Below the pieces are notes generated by a model. It was not told where the DNA came from and searched no databases. It worked only from the letters and a program-made list of their open reading frames with translations. A stretch of 7,994 nt of DNA from Clostridia bacterium (GTDB lineage Bacteria; Bacillota; Clostridia; Christensenellales; UBA1242), in assembly GCA_017616705.1 (NCBI GenBank), contig JAFZXQ010000048.1, forward strand, positions 1 through 7,994, given 5' to 3'. The position numbers and the translations under genes were made by a program. How positions within the stretch are numbered: position 1 is the stretch's first letter; every line of letters begins with the position of its first letter. This document shows positions 5,328 through 7,994 of this stretch, piece by piece.

Positions 5328-5347
5328 TTTATGATAAATTTTGTCAA

Positions 5348-5380
5348 AATAAAGAAAAATAGCCAAGCTAAGGCTATTTT
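5348..5380 (-). terminator. Rho-independent terminator of thrS
   Basis: AAAATAGCC (5380-5372) pairs with GGCTATTTT (5364-5356) over 9 bp with a 7-nt loop, followed by a T-rich tail (TCTTTATTTT). It begins about 20 nt after the thrS stop and separates thrS from the 77-residue gene. Confidence 0.88.
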
Positions 5381-5400
5381 CTTTCGTTTTATTTAGTTAA

Positions 5401-7305
5401 TTAATTGATTTCCCTAGTTTTAATCTTTTGTTTCATTTCGTTAATAAGTTCTTCAATTTTAACGTCTTTAGCTTCAAGATTGCCACGTTTTCTAATTGAA
5501 ACAGTTCTATTTGCTGCCTCATTCTCACCAATGATTATCATATAAGGAATTTTTTGCATTTGAGCGCTTCTAATCTTATATCCAATCTTTTCAGCCCTGA
5601 TATCTGTTTCAGTCCTAATTCCAGCCTCTTCTAGTTTTTTAGCAACGCTAACTGCATATGCTTCACTCTTTTCGCTGACGTTCATAACGACTGCTTGAAC
5701 TGGGCTAAGCCAAAGTGGGAATGCGCCAGCAAAGTTTTCAGTTATAATTCCAAAGAATCTTTCAATTGATCCAAATATAACCCTGTGAAGCATGATAGGC
5801 TCTTGACGTGACCCATCACTAGCAGTATATTCAAGTTCAAATCTTTTTGGAAGTTGCATATCAAGTTGGATAGTTCCACATTGCCAAGTTCTTCCAATTG
5901 CATCTTTAATATGAATATCAATTTTAGGGCCATAGAAAGCACCATCGCCTTTGTTGATAACATAATCTTTACCTATTCTAGTTAGCGCTCTTTCAAGGCT
6001 TGATTCAGCCCATTGCCAATCTTTAATTGTTCCGATATGGTCTTCAGGCATAGTTGAAAGCTCAAGTTTATAGGTTAACCCGAAAACTTTATAAACTTTA
6101 TCAACAAGGCTAATAATATTAGCGATTTCATCTTCAATTTGATCACGAGTCATAAAGATATGCGCATCATCTTGAGTAAAGCAACGAACTCTGAATAACC
6201 CATGAAGCGTTCCGCTTGCTTCGTGACGATGAACTTTTCCAAGTTCAGCAACCCTTAATGGAAATTCCCTATAACTATGAACTCTTTCTTTATAGAAAAG
6301 CATTCCGCCTGGGCAGTTCATTGGCTTAACCGCAAAAGTATCATCTTCAACCTTAAAGGTATACATGTTCTTTTTATAATGATCCCAGTGACCAGATTTT
6401 TCCCAAAGCTCACGATTTAATGCAATTGGAGTTGTTATTTCAACATAACCAGCCTTTTTATGTTCTTCACGCCAGAAGTTAATAAGTTCGTTTATTACAA
6501 CTTGACCCTTTGGCATAAAGAAAGGCATTCCAGGCGCATAATCAGATAAGAAGAATAAATCTAGCTCTTTGCCGAGTTTGCGGTGATCACGCTTTTCAGC
6601 CTCTTCAACCATTTTAAAATATTCTTCCATTTCGCTTGCTTTATCAAAAGCAACGCCATAAATTCTAGTAAGCATTTTATTCTTTTCATCACCACGCCAA
6701 TAAGCGCCCGCAATCTTAGTTAGTTTAAATGCTTTAATCATTCCTGTGCTTCTAAGATGTGGCCCACGGCAGATATCAAAGAAGTCGCCTTGAGAATACA
6801 TAGTTATCTTTTCGCCTTCTGGAATAGCGTCAATAAGCTCAACCTTATAACTTTCTTCATTTTCATCCATAAGTTTTAAGGCTTTTTCCCTTGTTATTTC
6901 TTTTCTAGTTATTTCAAAGTCAGCTTTAATTATTCTTTTCATTTCGGCTTCAATTTTTGGTAAGTCTTCTTGAGTTATAGGAGTTTTAAAATCAAAGTCA
7001 TAATAAAAACCTTCCTCAGTTGCTGGGCCAATAGAAAGTTTAGCAGTTGGGTAAATTGCCTTAACTGCTTGCGCCAAACAATGGGCAGTTGAATGCCTTA
7101 AAACCATTTTATATTCAGGGTCACGATTAGTTATAATCGTTAACTTACAATCTTTAACAAGTTTTGTTTTAAGGTCAATAAGATCTTCACCAACCTTTCC
7201 GCAAACTGCCATTCTTGCAAGATTAGGGCTAATGCTTTCAGCAATTTCTAAAACTGTTGTTCCCTTTGGGTATTCCCTTACTTCATCTCTTAATTCAATT
7301 TCCAT
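5401..7305 (-). CDS. thrS: Threonyl-tRNA synthetase
   Basis: A complete 634-residue class II synthetase that charges tRNA-Thr and edits mischarged Ser-tRNA. Domains in order: TGS domain (residues 1-60), N2 editing domain with HSTAH (71-75) and the conserved cysteine in DICRGPHL (C179), the catalytic core with the KPMNCPGG segment (C331), motif 2 GKVHRHEASGTLHGLFRVRCFTQDDAHIF (357-384) and motif 3 MLHRVIFGSIERF (505-517), and the C-terminal anticodon-binding domain (about 535-634). The zinc ligands C331, H382 and H507 are all present. GGAG lies about 6 nt before the ATG. Expression is controlled by the threonine T-box leader directly upstream and ends at its own hairpin terminator. All key residues are intact. 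Confidence 0.99.
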   Translation of the reverse strand: MEIELRDEVREYPKGTTVLEIAESISPNLARMAVCGKVGEDLIDLKTKLVKDCKLTIITNRDPEYKMVLRHSTAHCLAQAVKAIYPTAKLSIGPATEEGFYYDFDFKTPITQEDLPKIEAEMKRIIKADFEITRKEITREKALKLMDENEESYKVELIDAIPEGEKITMYSQGDFFDICRGPHLRSTGMIKAFKLTKIAGAYWRGDEKNKMLTRIYGVAFDKASEMEEYFKMVEEAEKRDHRKLGKELDLFFLSDYAPGMPFFMPKGQVVINELINFWREEHKKAGYVEITTPIALNRELWEKSGHWDHYKKNMYTFKVEDDTFAVKPMNCPGGMLFYKERVHSYREFPLRVAELGKVHRHEASGTLHGLFRVRCFTQDDAHIFMTRDQIEDEIANIISLVDKVYKVFGLTYKLELSTMPEDHIGTIKDWQWAESSLERALTRIGKDYVINKGDGAFYGPKIDIHIKDAIGRTWQCGTIQLDMQLPKRFELEYTASDGSRQEPIMLHRVIFGSIERFFGIITENFAGAFPLWLSPVQAVVMNVSEKSEAYAVSVAKKLEEAGIRTETDIRAEKIGYKIRSAQMQKIPYMIIIGENEAANRTVSIRKRGNLEAKDVKIEELINEMKQKIKTREIN

Positions 7306-7318
7306 ACTTTTCTCCTTT

Positions 7319-7350
7319 TGTGCATAATAAATAAAAAAACCTTATGCACA
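7319..7350 (-). promoter_or_regulatory. Extra hairpin between the T-box terminator and the thrS start
   Basis: TGTGCATAA (7350-7342) is perfectly complementary to TTATGCACA (7327-7319), giving a 9-bp stem with a 14-nt loop holding the terminator T tract. It uses the same bases as the terminator 3' arm (7347-7340), so the two cannot coexist. It ends just before the AAAAGGAG ribosome binding site and would form only in read-through transcripts. Confidence 0.5.
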
Positions 7351-7385
7351 CTAAAATCGTTAAAACGACCATAGTTAGCATAAGG
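7333..7385 (-). terminator. T-box terminator before thrS
   Basis: CCTTATGC (7385-7378) pairs with GCATAAGG (7347-7340) over 8 bp, with a smaller TCGT/ACGA hairpin in between, followed by seven T (7339-7333). The 5' arm is shared with the antiterminator, which pairs CCTTAT with ATAAGG (7418-7413) next to the T-box. Confidence 0.9.
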
Positions 7386-7560
7386 ACGATTACTAATTAA
7401 ACCGCGGTTCCACCTTATTTGCGCTAAGCGCCACTTTTATTAATTATACTTTACCTAATTAGCAGTGGTTTCACGCTAAGCCTGTTTGCTCACCTTCCAG
7501 CCAAGGGCGAACTCTCTAGAAAACCATTAACTTAGGCTACTTGTCTGCAAATAAAGTACT
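7333..7560 (-). ncRNA. T-box riboswitch, threonine-specific
   Basis: A leader that senses the charging state of tRNA-Thr and lets transcription continue into thrS when tRNA is uncharged. Stem I contains the AGTA S-turn element (7541-7538), AGAGAG (7517-7512) and GGCTGGAAGG (7502-7493). Opposite the S-turn, GTGAAACCA supplies the specifier ACC (7469-7467), a threonine codon that agrees with the downstream gene. A small GCGC-TTA-GCGC hairpin follows as stem III. The T-box AAGGTGGAACCGCGG (7416-7402) contains the TGGAACC bulge that pairs with the tRNA acceptor end; GCG/CGT and ATAAGG/CCTTAT build the antiterminator. The terminator closes the element. Confidence 0.97.
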
Positions 7561-7566
7561 GAAAGA

Positions 7567-7595
7567 ATTATATTCTTTAAAAAGCAATTTGTCAA
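7567..7595 (-). promoter_or_regulatory. Consensus promoter of the thrS T-box transcript
   Basis: Perfect TTGACA (7595-7590), 17-nt spacer and perfect TATAAT (7572-7567). Predicted start is an A near 7560, giving a leader of about 255 nt. The -10 lies at the centre of a perfect 7-bp-arm inverted repeat, AAAGAAT-ATA-ATTCTTT (7578-7562). No terminator is visible between the upstream gene and this promoter. Confidence 0.92.
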
Positions 7596-7629
7596 CCACT
7601 TTCCAAACAAATTTAGTCATTTTTTCAAA

Positions 7630-7992
7630 TTATTTTTCAACAACCATAACTCTATTTTCAAAAATTGATTCAAGATAGTTTACTAACCTATTTTCATTTA
7701 AGTTATGAATAACAATTTTTGCTGGCGATAGTTCAATTAAATTTGAAACAATATTACCTTCATTTAAACTTGAAACTTCGTCTAAAAGAGTTAACGGAAC
7801 AAGTTTTGAGTCAGCAATAACTAATTTATCATTATCTTTAAGCAAATGAACTTCAAAAGAGTTAACTTCGCTTGTTTGAACTAAAAATTTAATTAGGTTA
7901 AACCCTGAATTTGTTAATTTTAAATTTATTGCATTATTTTCAACAAGATTGCAAATTTCGCTCCACCTATCCCTAAGTAGCCCAAGTTTAAA
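7630..7992 (-). CDS. C-terminal part of a probable YtxC-like sporulation protein
   Basis: The last 120 residues of a gene whose start lies beyond the right edge; the frame is open from 7992 to TAA at 7630. The visible part has no catalytic motif. Its end, SNLIELSPAKIVIHN followed about 10 residues later by LESIFENRVMVVEK, resembles the C terminus of YtxC-type putative sporulation proteins, in which a segment like LISIAPKKIIIH precedes IFxxRVxIC. ytxC lies just upstream of thrS in Bacillus and many Clostridia, which supports the call, but the match is from memory and family motifs are weak. If correct, it implies a spore-forming or formerly spore-forming lineage. No terminator follows; the thrS promoter begins 34 nt after the stop. 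Confidence 0.5.
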   Translation of the reverse strand, partial: FKLGLLRDRWSEICNLVENNAINLKLTNSGFNLIKFLVQTSEVNSFEVHLLKDNDKLVIADSKLVPLTLLDEVSSLNEGNIVSNLIELSPAKIVIHNLNENRLVNYLESIFENRVMVVEK

Positions 7993-7994
7993 AT

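Noticed and set aside
5318..5347. Second TTGACA (5347-5342) as another promoter upstream of the 77-residue gene
   Set aside because: The hexamer at 17-18 nt spacing (TATTGA) is a poor -10 and there is no extended TG.
5742..5963. 73-codon minus-strand frame inside thrS
   Set aside because: Shifted frame within the motif 3 region of an intact thrS.
1..7994. CRISPR arrays, insertion sequences, tRNA genes or prophage
   Set aside because: No regularly spaced direct repeats, transposase-like frames, tRNA cloverleaf sequences or phage genes were seen on either strand.

Overview
The window is an AT-rich piece of a bacterial chromosome in which every supported gene lies on the minus strand. It looks like a low-GC Bacillota (Firmicutes) genome. 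The evidence is a threonine T-box riboswitch before thrS, the order ytxC-like / thrS / infC-rpmI-rplT / TrmH-family methyltransferase familiar from Bacilli and Clostridia, strong AGGAG-type ribosome binding sites, sigma-A-type promoters and U-tract terminators. All nine visible stop codons are TAA and tryptophan is TGG, so the standard code is used. No phage, insertion sequence, CRISPR array, tRNA or rRNA is visible.

In the direction of transcription (high to low coordinates): the end of a probable YtxC-like gene (7630-7992); a consensus promoter and full threonine T-box leader (7560-7333) feeding thrS (7305-5401) and its terminator; an unrecognised 77-residue gene (5263-5030) with a strong promoter overlapped by a 19-bp imperfect palindrome; a strong promoter and about 146-nt attenuator-type leader (4984-4839) for infC (4838-4320), which appears to start at AUU, then rpmI (4306-4106) and rplT (4094-3738) and a terminator; a SpoU/TrmH-family RNA methyltransferase (3687-2920); yebC (2853-2128), followed by a long imperfect hairpin/terminator; an SDR-fold protein lacking its catalytic Ser, Tyr and Lys (1937-1158); and the first 367 codons of argS (1101-1), which runs off the left edge.

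The theme is translation: two aminoacyl-tRNA synthetases, initiation factor 3, two large-subunit proteins, an RNA methyltransferase and YebC. Three layers of control can be read: uncharged tRNA-Thr sensing for thrS, probable L20 feedback on the infC leader, and the AUU start of infC that lets IF3 limit its own synthesis. Intergenic space is very tight. At two junctions (SDR/argS and methyltransferase/yebC) the upstream stop codon lies inside its terminator hairpin and the candidate -35 box of the next gene lies in the same terminator. The least explained items are the 77-residue gene with its palindrome, the degenerate SDR with a hairpin around its Shine-Dalgarno, and an extra hairpin arm just downstream of the thrS T-box terminator.
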